Source of the DNA: Oxytricha trifallax
Lineage: Eukaryota; Ciliophora; Spirotrichea; Sporadotrichida; Oxytrichidae
DNA length: 64,000 nucleotides
Assembly: GCA_000711775.1 (NCBI GenBank)
Contig: ARYC01000555.1
Coordinates: forward strand, 62,001-126,000
Direction of reading: 5' to 3'
The translations under genes and the position numbers were made by a program. Under the pieces are notes generated by a model. The model saw nothing but the letters and a program-made list of their open reading frames with translations, was not told the DNA's origin and made no database searches. Positions 1-11,036 of this stretch are shown one piece after another (position 1 is the first letter of the stretch; each line of letters opens with the position of its first letter).

Positions 1-505
1 TCCTAGGTTTCTTCTCTTGCTGCCAGCTCCAGCATCTATGTTCATTGATTCTGGAGGCTAAATATTTGAATAAATTCTCTTGCTAACTTCATACTTGTCT
101 GCGACTTTCACTCTCTGCGAAGCTTGCTCTATTCCTTCATCAAGAAGATGCGAGTAATAGATTTTTCTAAAGAGTTATACTCCAAATCTTACTTGAAATA
201 TAAGGGGGCTTCTGCAACTCTGATTCTTGAATAATTTTCATTCAAGTAATCACCTCTGATTGTTTCGAGTATCCTAAATAAATATTTTCTTTCTGGTAGT
301 TTATTAGACAACTGCTTCTTAGTAGGCAGGTACTAGTGAAACCTCTGGGTCATTCATAGCATCATCATATAAGATAGTCACTGAGATATCTGGATAGTTT
401 GGAATCTCTGTTAACATTACATCTTAAGTTTTTAAATGCTTTCTTCTATTCGCAGAGTTTCGCAGAGTATCGCTCTTAGAAATGAAATTTTAGTACCTTC
501 CACGA
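1..505 (-). pseudogene. Fragment of TBE 22-kDa gene and the short ORF downstream of it
   Basis: Read on the minus strand this matches the 22-kDa gene of the complete TBE copy, but with many substitutions and an internal deletion around position 225, where the other copy has about 50 extra bases. It is fused at its 5' side to the tail of the 57-kDa gene. The TGATG overlap between the 22-kDa stop and the next ORF, seen at 26385-26389, is preserved near position 145. Not expected to be functional. Confidence 0.7.
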
Positions 506-700
506 TCAGACATATTAATTGAATAGATAGAGTTGTGGTTAAGTAAGATAAACTTCAGACCTCTCCCACAAAATCCTAAAGTGCATATCGAATGAAAAAC
601 TTAAATACTATTTCACATTAAAACCAATTAATAACAAAGAACCTAACAAATTCCCTACAAATCAAGCTCTTATAAAACTCATTAAGGCGTTTTGGGGCAT
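1..700. mobile_element. TBE transposon remnant (copy 1), right end with internal deletion
   Basis: The first ~500 bases match the 22-kDa gene region of the full-length TBE at 25027-29069 (compare 26240-26830). The sequence then jumps at about 505 to the last ~90 bases of the 57-kDa gene (compare 28860-28950) and runs into the subterminal repeat, also seen at 28990-29069. So most of the 57-kDa gene has been deleted internally. The terminal C4A4/G4T4 tract (about 685-702) is degenerate and no clean target duplication is visible. The left part lies outside the window. Confidence 0.85.
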
Positions 701-1663
701 TTATTAAAAATAAGACCCTGTGAAGTGGATTGTGATTGCTAATACTCATATGATTTATGTGGAAATGAATGCTAATGCTCAATCAATTAAGCAATATACA
801 TAGAAAACCCATGTCTAACTGATTGAAATAATTATGATTCTAAATATTTACAAATGTTACTAAAATTAATGCTTGTGTACGAGAATTCTTTAGATTATTT
901 AAACTATTTCAAATTAATTTATTATTCCTTTATTTTTAATCTATTTAATGCATTTAGACACAAAATTTCATTAAATTTATATCAAATCAACTTAATTAAC
1001 TCATCAAAATTAAATAGAAAAATAATAATTTATGATTATCAAAATTCATATAATATTTTATTGTAAAGAATGTAAATATAATAGAAAGATGAGATAATAT
1101 AGCACGGCCAATTTTAAAATCCAGCTAATTTTTAATTCTTTAATGAATTAACTAAGAGGAAAATTTTAAAAGATTTAATTTTTGGGATTAATTTTTTTTT
1201 ATTTTGTCCTTTTATTTATGATTCCTGTATAAATATTAAATTAATGATTTATTTTAGTCTTTATATTTTTATTTAATCTAACAAAGAAATTTCTAACTGT
1301 TTTACTTCTTATAAAAATAGCAATTTATTTATTATTATCAATTTTTTTACCTTTATTATCCAGATTTATTTATTATATTACTCTAATTAAAATAATAATC
1401 TTTTTATTTATGTTTTTAGAGATAAACAAAAGTATATCCTTTAAAACATTTATAAAAAATAAATTTACTGATAACTATATCTAAGAATTCAATTTTACCA
1501 TTATTTTCATTGAAACTTTCCGGTAATTATATTTTACGAATTTTCTTAATAAGAACTTATCATATCAATAATTAGATTATTATTAAATTTTAAAAATTAA
1601 AAGTAATTACTTAACTTTTTAGAATCACTAATATTTGCAAGGCATATTATTAAATAGTATTTA
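701..1663. other. AT-rich intergenic DNA, no gene seen
   Basis: About 960 bases of strongly AT-rich sequence without a conserved frame when TAA/TAG are read as Gln. A 70-codon frame at 854-1066 is low complexity and lacks any supporting feature. Confidence 0.6.
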
Positions 1664-1677
1664 GTTACTAATGTTAG
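1664..1677 (+). promoter_or_regulatory. Shared upstream motif of gene A1
   Basis: GTTACTAANNTTAG, 98 bases before the ATG at 1762. The same 14-base pattern lies 74-98 bases before the start of all six A and B genes of the array, inside larger blocks conserved within each family. Its role as promoter or 5'-UTR element is inferred from position and conservation only. Confidence 0.5.
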
Positions 1678-1761
1678 AGGCTTCTAACTTAAACATCATA
1701 TTCACTTGTATATTTAACAAGTCATTAAAATTAGATAAGAATAATCAAATTAAAACAATCT

Positions 1762-2546
1762 ATGAAACTCATAACAACTCTTACGATATCACTAACTCTA
1801 TTTGCAATTACTATATTTGCATTCGATGACTGTATTCCTTACCCTTACTTTTCCAAAATAAATATATATTTTTTATTCATAATATAAGAATATATTTCAT
1901 AAATAAATTACTGTGGCGAGAGAAATACCACGATATAATAATGCCAATTTAACTGTCATTGCAATAATCCAGACGATATATGCAACGCGGATGGGATCTG
2001 TGAATAAGATTAGTCACTTTATAAAAAAAATTTAAAACTCAATAATTATTAATTATAAAAAAGAGTAAATAAAACTTTATTTAAATTTCTTAAATATTCA
2101 AGGTCACTTATAATTTATATTGAGAACTTAAAAATAAAACTGGCAAATAATTTATCATAATATAAATAATATAAAGTATTAGGAAGCTCTTTTAAGAGTG
2201 AAAAATTTACAATTGCTTTTTTAAAAAAGTAAAAATTTGTAGTTTAATGTTAAGATTTCAGAGAGCTAATTTACTTTCTAGATATTATTGAAAAATACTT
2301 AGAATATCAAATTAAGTTATCAAAATCTTGTAAAAAATCAAAAATATATATTTTTTTATTTATATATTAGGGAGTTAAAATGGGGATCCGATACTAACGC
2401 CTATGTCCAAGAGAACATTATGTGAATTGCTCTATTAACCAAGATAATAATGCCTCACAGTATGTGACTGTATTTATTTAGGTACTGAATGCAGAGATGG
2501 AGAATGCTACATTACTAGAGAATACTCTGCTCGTGATTGCGATTGA
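1762..2546 (+). pseudogene. Small secreted cysteine-rich protein, family A copy 1 (frameshifted)
   Basis: MDS1 encodes a signal peptide (MKLITTLTISLTLFAI...) ending in CIPYPY. A 63-bp IES (1849-1911) with pointer TTAC separates it from MDS2, which carries CGER and C-x3-C-x-C...CN..G.C. A 343-bp IES (2038-2380), pointer TTAAAA, precedes MDS3, which carries a second Cys module (CLTVCDC...ECRDGEC). Compared with copies A2 and A3, one extra base in the A/T run just before the second pointer shifts MDS3 out of frame. The joined gene would stop at a TGA about 15 codons into MDS3. The function of the family is unknown; extracellular location is inferred from the signal peptide. Tail-to-head with B1, as in the other pairs. 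Confidence 0.7.
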
Positions 2547-2922
2547 TGATTTTATGGAAATTAAATGTACTATAAAAAGCACCGCTTGTGCCTAAATTAG
2601 AAAAATAGAAGGGAAACCTCATAAATTCAGGAATAATCACTAAAATCTTGATTGATATCTGAATATAATTATATTATGAATTTTTATTTATAAAATAATG
2701 ACTAATTAAATTAAGGTCTTAATTTCAAACTTAGATATACTTAATTAATCATAATCTATAATCAAGCTATAAATTGGCTTTAAAATTCAAATCTTAGATT
2801 GATAAATGATGTCTCTTCTTTTAAATTAACGGGTTTTATATTATTAATTATAGAAAGTAGGTTTATTAACTAAACAGATTTTCTTAAAATTAACGAGTAG
2901 AGATTATATTCTATGAGATTGA

Positions 2923-2936
2923 GTTACTAAACTTAG
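2923..2936 (+). promoter_or_regulatory. Shared upstream motif of gene B1
   Basis: GTTACTAAACTTAG, 94 bases before the ATG at 3017, within a ~65-base block repeated before B2 and B3. Confidence 0.5.
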
Positions 2937-3016
2937 TGATTACTATTTCTGGAATCAATTAACTATTTAAGCCATAGATTTCAATGAAGTAAAATTATTA
3001 TAACATAAGAACAACA

Positions 3017-3303
3017 ATGCAAATAAATAATTTACTATTTTCACTGTTTATTCTTACTTATGTACCATTTTCCCAACCTAAATGCTTCAGACCATACTTT
3101 TTTTATTAAAAAAAGGAATATGTTTATGTTTTCTCCCAAATCTTTTTGATTATATTAATAAATACTGTGGATTTAGAACAGAAGAAATAAGATTTTGTGA
3201 AAATGACTGTGATTGCAAATATTCAGACGAGAAATGCAACGAAATGGGAGCATGCTAAGTAGATTAGACACTCTACTAGGACAGTCCATGTGGTGAATTG
3301 TGA
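3017..3303 (+). CDS. Small secreted cysteine-rich protein, family B copy 1
   Basis: Two MDSs. MDS1 encodes a hydrophobic signal peptide ending ...SQPKCFRPY. The 68-bp IES (3099-3166) is flanked by pointer ATACT. MDS2 encodes CGFR, then C-x3-C-x-C-x-YSDE-x-CN...GAC, then SLY/TLY and PCGEL before TGA. The mature product would be about 50 residues with 9 Cys, presumably disulfide-bonded and secreted. TAA and TAG inside the frame are Gln. Closely similar to B2 and more distant from B3; related to the first Cys module of family A. No known family recognised. Small secreted Cys-rich ciliate pheromones are one analogy, but nothing here proves it. Confidence 0.8.
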
Positions 3304-3589
3304 TTAGATACTAAAAAGATTGTCTTTGAATATAATATATGTATAAGCCAATTAAATAAATAAATTATTGTTAAATATACTTAATGATCACAAACATACT
3401 ACTTTAGATAGATACGAAATAAATAAGGATTCAGAATATCTTTTTAAAATGAATAATTTCTAATAATAATTTTCTTTTATTCTCTATAAAATTTTAATAT
3501 AATGCTAGATTTTTATAATTTAATTATAGGATTGTATTATAAAATTAAGTTTGGTATTAATTGTGAAGAAAAAAATTGAATAGATCATC

Positions 3590-4949
3590 CAAAACCCCAA
3601 AACCCCTTAATGAGGTTTATAAGTGGTTTGATACGTAGCGAATTTGTTAGGGGTTGGGGTTATTAATAGTTTTGTATGTGAAATTTATAGTATATAGATG
3701 AATGAGCTGGCATCAAGAGAAGAAACTAAGGGGAAACAAAAATAAGAATAAGAGAAAGAGAAGCCTACTCCATAGAAAGAATTTTAAATGTGGCTTTTAT
3801 ATTCAATAACTTAACCCCAAAACTTATTTATATACATTCACTCTCCCTTCTTTAGCACACTCTTATGCAAACTAAGTATTTACTATCTTCACTGAACTTT
3901 AAATAAAGTCTACTGTATCGATAGGAAGGTCATGCATAAAGTGGTATAGCAGCAGTTTGCTGTAATGACCTTTTAATATACCCCAGTAAAATTCAATTAC
4001 ATTAAACTATGGACTGTGAGGTACGTTGAATACTGATGTTATTTTAAGTAGTTCATAACTCTTCCTTCTTTTTTAGTCTTATGAACAGAAAGATTATCAA
4101 CAAACAGTATAATCTCTTATTCAGGGTACTTCTCTCTAAGCTGTTCTAAGAACTTTATATACTGCTCTGTCTTAATAAAGCGAGGATGAATAAAATAAGT
4201 TTCTAAACCAGCATCCTCGCTAATACCTCCAAGAATTGCCATTGTTTATACCTTGACTTTCTAATCATAAACTTCTATGTTGCTATGCCTCTTATACCAA
4301 GACTTCTAGATGAAAGTATTGAAGTAAACACAGCCTCGTCAGCATGAATAAACTTAATATTATTCTATTAGGCTCTCTGCATTTAATTATAAATAAAATT
4401 TAAGTTGTTGTTGTAAAATGGCAGAGTGGAATCAATTACTCTCTTGATACGATTTACACCTTTGTAAGAGATACCATTTCTTTTATAAATGCTTGCAAGA
4501 GACTATGCAAAGATCTTCGACTCAGGGAACTGGCGGTGAAACATAAGAGCTCGTTGGTCGAGAGAGAAGTGATCCCAATACTTCAAAGTTTTTTCATTAA
4601 TAAGATAGTCAATAAATATGCTACTAATGAAACTTTGACTACCTCTAAGGCATAGAATTCAGCTATTATTGCTTTAGTAATACTTCTATAAGGCAGTTGG
4701 AGCGAATAGTTGATGGACTACGCTTGAAGAGTTGTGCAATTTACTTATAATTGAGTACTGGTTCAATTTATTAAAGTTTATATCGCATACATAACGCAGT
4801 TTAAACACTAAATCTATATTCTCTTCATCATAAATAGACCACAAAAGCTTACTATTTTTTTATCGCATTTAATTAATAACCCCAACCCCCAACAAATTCC
4901 CTACAAATCAAAGCACTTATAAACTTCATTAAGGGGTTTTGGGGTTTTG
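3590..4949 (-). mobile_element. TBE transposon copy 2 (1.36 kb, internally deleted)
   Basis: Both ends carry the TBE terminal repeat: C4A4-type tract CAAAACCCCAAAACCCC at 3590 and its complement ending at 4949. Each is followed by the same ~60-base subterminal sequence found at the ends of the complete copy. Flanking triplets are ATC on the left and ATT on the right, consistent with an ANT target duplication with one mutation. Between the ends only the 42-kDa transposase gene (minus strand) and the last ~100 bases of the adjacent 22-kDa region remain. The 57-kDa and nearly all of the 22-kDa gene are missing compared with the 4.04-kb copy. Confidence 0.92.
3803..4868 (-). pseudogene. TBE 42-kDa transposase, decayed copy
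   Basis: Homologous along its length to the transposase at 25108-26171; ATG at 4868, TGA at 3803-3805. The C-terminal third keeps an intact IS630/Tc1-like DDE end: a ...SPQFNVIEFYW... block in which the Glu is the expected third catalytic residue. Nearer the N-terminus there are at least two frame-breaking indels relative to the other copy, one around 4755 and a 4-base insertion around 4605. The frame therefore cannot be read through, although the element's ends are intact. Confidence 0.8.
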
Positions 4950-5884
4950 ATTGTGAATACTCTGATGAGATATGTTATAGTAATGGTTACTCTGCTATTG
5001 AAATAAATCATGTATAAATGATCCTTGTCCCTGATTATGATATTATATTTTGTAACTATTATAAGGCTTAGAAATTGAAATAATTTTAAATATGATGATT
5101 ATATTATAAATTCATATACTAATTATCCACTTAAAATTAAGATTTAGTTTGCTGTATTTAATTTTTCTTATCGTTATTTTATCTTTAATTCGAAAATTAC
5201 AAATTACTTTTTGATTTATTAGAGTTTTATATCTTAATTAAAATCTAACAAAAGAGATACAATCCGTTTTAATTATTAATCATAAATCTTTTAAATTAAA
5301 AAATTGTTTAAAATAATCACATAACGAATTTTATTTATATATTCATATTTAGTTATTAAAATGAAATAAAAATGAATGTACCAAATAATATTCTTGGTTT
5401 TATTAAATATTTGTATAATACACAAATGTTTTATTTGTATTTCGTATTTAATCACTTCAGTATAATTTAATCTTTACTTATATTTTTATAGGCAGATTTT
5501 ATAATTTGTACTTCTCATATTTCCTATTTGTTTTCAATTTTATAAATAGTATGTAAATATCAAAAATGTTCATTTTTGAATTATTTGGCCTTAATTATAC
5601 AGATTTATTTTATGATATTTAATATAATGAGCATGAATCTTTTTGTTTTTGAATTTAGAGCTTAAAAAAGCTATATTTTTCAAAAAATTTCAATACATAA
5701 AAAATATATGAAATTTATATTTTAAATTTCAATATGACAATAATTATCAATAAATATATCATCTTAATTTTATATCAAAACTAATCATTAAAATAAATTT
5801 GATTATAATTTAATTCTAAGAATTAAAAATAATTACTTATAACAAGAATAACCAATTTTAGCCAGGCATATTATATATTATTAA
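4950..5884. other. AT-rich intergenic DNA, no gene seen
   Basis: Over 900 bases between TBE copy 2 and gene A2 without a convincing coding frame or pointer-like structure. Confidence 0.55.
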
Positions 5885-5898
5885 GTTACTAATGTTAG
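5885..5898 (+). promoter_or_regulatory. Shared upstream motif of gene A2
   Basis: GTTACTAATGTTAG, 92 bases before the ATG at 5977. Confidence 0.5.
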
Positions 5899-5976
5899 AA
5901 ATTACTAATTTAGACATCAAATTCGCTTTATATTTAACAAAACAGACTATTAATTAATAACAATTTAAAACAATCA

Positions 5977-6755
5977 ATGAAACTCATAACAACTTGGACT
6001 GTGTCCTTAATTCTTTTTGCAATTGCTACTTTTGCATAAGATGTATGTAATCCTATCCCTTACTTTTAAAATAATATATATATATATATATTCTTTCATT
6101 TATCTTGATAGATTTAATCTGATAATATTTCAATACAAAATTACTGTGGAGAAAGAATTATTGCATCATAATAATGCAGAGGAAACTGTAATTGCTATTA
6201 TCCAGATGAATTCTGCAACGCGGATGGAAACTGTGAATAAGACAAGTCACTCTATAAAGAAAATTAAAACTCTATAGTTAATTAATTATTAAAACGAGTA
6301 ATTCAAAGTTTTTTTTAATTTCTATATTAACATCAATTAATGATTTATTTAGAGAAGGCAAAAATAAAACTGCCATATTAAATTTATCATAATATAAAGT
6401 ATTGCTAAGTTTCTTTTGAGTATAATCTTTTTAAAATGCTCTTTTTAAAAAGAAATCATTACACTAAAGTAGTGGTTATAGAAGATAATTACCTTCATTA
6501 TATTTGTGAGAATGTTTTTTATTAGAGTAAATTAACAAGGGCTTGAAAAAATAAAATATACTATTCTTTAAACTTGGGAGTTAAAATGGATACCCAATTC
6601 TTTTACCAATGAACGATTTAGTATACTGTGATTTGGTCAGCAGGCCCAGGGCGAAATGCCTCACAGCATGCGACTGTATTTTTGAAGACACAGAATGTAG
6701 AGATGGAGAATGCTACATTACTAGAGAATAATCTGCTGATATTTGTAATTCATGA
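5977..6755 (+). CDS. Small secreted cysteine-rich protein, family A copy 2
   Basis: Three MDSs. MDS1: signal peptide starting MKLITTWTVSLILF, ending CNPIPY. IES1 6064-6144 (81 bp), pointer TTAC. MDS2: CGERI, C-x3-C-x-C-x-YPDEFCN.DG.C. IES2 6270-6586 (317 bp), pointer TTAAAA. MDS3: GYPILLPM..., a basic linker, then CLTACDC...ECRDGECYI and TGA. Removal of both IESs with one pointer copy gives one uninterrupted frame of roughly 130 residues. The two Cys modules share a C-x3-CxC-x(n)-C-x(2,4)-G-x-C layout and may be an internal duplication. A secreted disulfide-rich protein is inferred; function unknown. Confidence 0.8.
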
Positions 6756-7132
6756 TTATTTGGAAAAAATAATGCGCTATCAAAAGTACCAAAAGTGCTT
6801 AAATTAGTATTAGAGAACATCTCTCAAATTCATGATTACTCACTAAAATCTTGATTGATTTCTAGTTATAATTCACTCATGAATAATAATTAATAAGTTA
6901 ATGATTAATTAAATTAAAGTCTTAATTTCAAACTTATATAGACTTAATTAGTCATAATCTATATCCAAGCTAAAAATTATTTTAAGAAATCTTAGATTAA
7001 TATATTTTTCTCCCTCCTTTATAATAAAAGTATTTTAAGTTAATATTTCTAGAAAGAATAAACGTTTAATTTTGAGTATGTCTAAAGATTTTCTTAAAAT
7101 TAAGATGTTAAAACTAAATTGTATGGGATTAA

Positions 7133-7146
7133 GTTACTAAACTTAG
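7133..7146 (+). promoter_or_regulatory. Shared upstream motif of gene B2
   Basis: GTTACTAAACTTAG, 94 bases before the ATG at 7227. Confidence 0.5.
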
Positions 7147-7226
7147 TGATTACTATTTCTGGAAATAATGAACTATATAAGCCATATATTTCTATGAGGT
7201 AAAATTAATTTAACATTAGAACAACT

Positions 7227-7505
7227 ATGTAACTCTATTTGCTTTAATCACTATTTCTCATAACTTATATAACTATTGTCCAATCTAAATGCTTCAGACC
7301 ATACTTTTTTATGAATAAAAAATATTTATATTTTCACAAAATTCTATAGATTTTATTAATGAAATACTGTGGATTTAGAACAGAAGAGTTAAGATTTTGT
7401 GAAAACGACTGTGATTGCAAATATTCAGACGAGAAATGCAACGAAATGGGAGCATGCTAAGTAGATTACACACTCTACAAGGACAGTCCATGTGGTGAAT
7501 TGTGA
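7227..7505 (+). CDS. Small secreted cysteine-rich protein, family B copy 2
   Basis: MDS1 codes for a signal peptide (ATG TAA start, MQLYLLQSLFLITY) ending KCFRPY. A 63-bp IES (7306-7368) with pointer ATACT follows. MDS2 is nearly identical to that of B1 (CGFRTEELRFCENDCDC...YSDEKCNEMGAC) and ends PCGEL then TGA. The near identity with B1 in MDS2, against divergent signal peptides and IESs, suggests recent duplication with constraint on the mature peptide or gene conversion. Confidence 0.8.
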
Positions 7506-8136
7506 TAAGATACTAAAAAGATTGTCTTTGAATATATCTATAAGTCAATTTAAAATATAAATTAATGTGAAATATAAGTTTTAATTATTATTAATATATG
7601 TTGAGGGACTAGGAACAAAAATATGACTTTATTATCTTTAATGCAAATGATGGGAAAAAAATGGGAAAAATTCTGAAGGCATCCCAATCAGTCGTTTGAG
7701 AAACAAATGTTGCAAGTACAAATTCTGGTAATGTAATCAGGATTTCTAAATAAATTAGAGTTGTTAAATACTTCTAATAAACCTAATGCCAACTCTAATA
7801 ATATATGGTCCCTATTTAGTATACATTTATTCTTAAGAATTAATTCAGATTATCATATATTAGGGATATCTAATTAAATTATGATCTCTGTTTTATTTCC
7901 CTTGCCTTAAACAATTAACTACAAATACTGCTATATTTGTCTAATCAATACAAAAATTATTTAAATTCTAGACATTTTTGATTCTATTCAAATTTAATAA
8001 AATTAATCAATAATAATATTAAGAATTAAATTAAAAATTTAGGAATTTTAAGAATAATCAGATTATTTTTATAGCACAAAGTTGGGCCTATTACCTTATG
8101 GAATCACTAATTTATCACAATTTTGTATAGAATTTA
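7506..8136. other. AT-rich intergenic DNA, no gene seen
   Basis: About 630 bases between B2 and A3 with no frame or repeat that can be supported. Confidence 0.5.
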
Positions 8137-8150
8137 GTTACTAAAGTTAG
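8137..8150 (+). promoter_or_regulatory. Shared upstream motif of gene A3
   Basis: GTTACTAAAGTTAG, 74 bases before the ATG at 8211. Confidence 0.5.
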
Positions 8151-8210
8151 AAGCAAATTCACTATTTAGCGTGACAGATTATAACTATTATAGAGACTAA
8201 TAAAGAAACA

Positions 8211-8939
8211 ATGAAGGTAATAACATCTTATACTTTACTCTTAAATTTGCTTGCAATTGCTACTTTTGCATAGGATGACTGTGTTCCCACGCCTTACTTT
8301 TAAATGAATGTTTTCTCATTTATTTCATTAAATGAGAAAATTGGGAAGAAATAATTACTGTGGTGAAAGAATAGATGAATCCGTATAATGTAAAGTTAAC
8401 TGTGACTGCTTATATCCAGACGAGTATTGTAACGTGGATGGGTACTGCGACAAGGATGAATCACTCTATGATCAAAATTAAAACTCAAAATTTCACAAGA
8501 AAAGAGTAAATAGAAATGTTTTTAATAATAATCTATATTTTTTTCATTTCGTTGATGTACAATTAATTAAACTGAATTATTCAAATCCAAAATTTAAAAA
8601 AATTCTTTGTTATATTATCAATCTTGGTTTAACATTTTAATTTTATAATATATACTTAACCATAAAATTGAAACTGAGAATTCAATGAGAATTTTATGAC
8701 TTAGGTTTGTTTGAACTTATTATTTTAGAAAATTAAAAAATTTCTTATAAAATTTTAAGAGATTAAACGGATATCCAATTCTGTTACCAATGACCGATTA
8801 AATATATTGTGATTTGGTTAGCAGACCCAGGGCGAAATGCCTCACAGCATGCGACTGTATTTACTAAGACACTGAATGCAGAGAAGATGGAGAATGCTAC
8901 ATCATGAGAGCTTATTACCCTGATCCATGCAATCCATGA
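8211..8939 (+). CDS. Small secreted cysteine-rich protein, family A copy 3
   Basis: MDS1: signal peptide MKVITSYTLLLNLLAI ending CVPTPY. IES1 8298-8358 (61 bp), pointer TTAC. MDS2: CGERIDES, C-x3-C-x-C-x-YPDEYCNVDGYC, SLYDQN. IES2 8485-8768, where the join is in frame only with pointer AAAC; the TTAAAA-like alternative used by A1/A2 would put MDS3 out of frame. MDS3: GYPILLPM, then CLTACDCIYQDTECREDGEC and ...PDPCNP, TGA. Same domain layout as A2; function unknown. Confidence 0.78.
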
Positions 8940-9508
8940 ATATGGACAAATACTACACTATTAAAATTGTCTTAAGAGCTTAACTTAATATTATAAGGGA
9001 AACATTTCAAAACTCATGATTATTTAATAAAATCTTAATGTATCATGAATCATAATTCCCTCACAAATTATCTTAATAATAATTTATAATTTAATGCCTA
9101 AGTTAATTGTAATTAATTACAGCTTTAGTTAATCATAATCTGTCTTCAATTTTTGTTTCAAAAAATCTCAAAATCTAACTATAAATTATTATTATTTTTT
9201 AAGAATATACACATTTTCCAAATTTCCTGAAATCTACAAAACAATTATATTGTAAGTTTTTTTAAAAATTATTATGTTTAAGCTGATGAATTCTTCAAAA
9301 GATTCTATAATAATGTGAACTTATATTCTTGTTCCAAAGAAAAAGAAATTAAAGTACAATACTATATCATTAAAATCTAAATGTCAATTTTTTTAAACTA
9401 TTATTCTAGATACTAGGAAGATTAATATTTTTAGCAAATATGATTTTATTAAGTTAAGAAATTATATAAAATTCTTATTACATTATAAAAATAATATAAC
9501 GAGATTGA

Positions 9509-9522
9509 GTTGCTAAACTTAG
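9509..9522 (+). promoter_or_regulatory. Shared upstream motif of gene B3
   Basis: GTTGCTAAACTTAG (one change from B1/B2), 96 bases before the ATG at 9605. It is followed by the B-family block that includes TGCTATTTCTGGAA. Confidence 0.5.
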
Positions 9523-9604
9523 TGATTGCTATTTCTGGAACAAAATGAGTATATAAGCCATAGATTCATTTCAGTAATAAAAATAATTTAACATAACAAC
9601 AACT

Positions 9605-9891
9605 ATGTAACTCAATAATAGACTAATTTTGATTTTATCACTAGTTTTCCTTGCTCTGATCACTTTTAGTCAATCTAAATGCTTCAGCCCATACTGTGTA
9701 TATTTAAAAATAGTGATGACTATTTCTGGAAATTTGTATTTATTTAATTGAAATACTGTGGATTTAGAACATTAGAAATAAGATATTGTGAGACTGACTG
9801 TGACTGCATATTTTCAGACGAATATTGTGGCACTGAAAAATATTGCCAAATTGATTAATCACTATACTAAGATAATCCATGTGGTGAATGA
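9605..9891 (+). CDS. Small secreted cysteine-rich protein, family B copy 3
   Basis: Signal peptide MQLNNRLILILSLVFL ending KCFSPY. The 62-bp IES (9699-9760) has an 8-base pointer ATACTGTG, longer than in B1/B2. MDS2 reads CGFRTLEIRYCETDCDC...SDEYCGTEKYC...SLYQDNPCGE, TGA. Eight of the Cys positions match B1/B2. Inside the IES is a short copy of the upstream B block (ATGACTATTTCTGGAAAT near 9717). Confidence 0.78.
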
Positions 9892-10531
9892 GACACGCAA
9901 GAAAATAATCTATGAAATAATTATTTGATGACATATGAATATAAATTATTTCAAATGAGATATATTTAATTGATCCCCACAGTACACTTCATTAGAATGC
10001 AAGCCAACTAAGGAATCAGAATATTTTTAGAATTAACTATTGCTAATTTTAATTTCTTAATTCACATTATAGATTTTGATAAAAGATGCAAATAAATTGA
10101 TTTAAAGAATAGTTTTATTTTTATAGCATGTTGCTAATTTTTAAATATAAATTATTTGAATATTAATAAATTTTTATAGTGTATGCCAGAATTTTGATTT
10201 AAAAAATTATTTAGGTTTTGTTCCAAAAAAATAGTAAATTGCATTTGTAACTGTAGTATATCCTAACTTACATAAAAATAATCAAATGAATTGCTTTAAG
10301 ACTGAAAAGTATCAATTAATTTATTGATATTTATATATTTTAACAAAATAACATTAATATAAAGTAGTTTATGGACTTATATTATGTTATTTATCATTTA
10401 CTGACAAAATCTAATTTAATGTCAGAAATAATAATAATCTAATCTATTTAGATGATAATAAATAATGTTCATATCTAATCTAATCTTATACTATTATAAT
10501 TATTAACTTAAACTTTAATATACAGTAAGGA
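9892..10531. other. AT-rich intergenic DNA, no gene seen
   Basis: About 640 bases with no supported frame. A short imperfect palindrome with TAATAATCTAATC occurs around 10430-10480. Confidence 0.5.
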
Positions 10532-11036
10532 ATGTTAAAACTATCACTATTATTCATAGCTATTATTACACTATGTTTATAGTGTAATAATACACTATAA
10601 AACACATAGCATAAATATTTAAAACCCTACTGCGGAGTAAGAAATGTGTCATAACTATCCTATTGTGAAATCGATGCCAATTGTTATTACTCAGACGAAT
10701 ACTGTAATATTTTCCACAAATGCGTCATTGACACCACACTCTATATCTATATATCATTAGTGGATAAAATTAATTAAATATATCAACGACCCGTGTGGAG
10801 TGAATGGGGGAGTAGACCCATGTGCTTTGGTTTTATGCGCTGTTGATACATACTGCTGGTAAGGCCAGTGTTTACCTAATAAGCCTGACTGCTCCAATTT
10901 GATTGAGGGCGCTTCTCGAGATGCTATAATAAATTTTATTATATGCACAATTTTTACTCGATTTTTAAAATACAATAGCGGCTAGGAAACTGGAAAAAGC
11001 AATAATAATGGTACAAACTCAGGACCACTTCCATGA
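10532..11036 (+). CDS. Secreted cysteine-rich protein, longer relative of families A and B (gene C)
   Basis: Signal peptide MLKLSLLFIAIITLCL, a Gln/Asn-rich spacer, then PYCGVRN...C-x4-CYYSDEYCN...C...TLY as in A/B. A 37-bp IES (10748-10784) with pointer TATATC interrupts it. The next MDS starts LYINDPCGVNGG and adds a second module DPCALVLCAVDTYCWQGQC..., a spacer and an Asn/Gly/Ser tail ending at TGA 11034-11036. The stretch 10915-10975 could be coding or a further small IES; both options stay in frame. Function unknown; secretion inferred. Confidence 0.65.

Noticed and set aside
854..1066. A 70-codon frame in AT-rich DNA.
   Set aside because: Low complexity, no relatives in the window, no signal peptide or pointer context.
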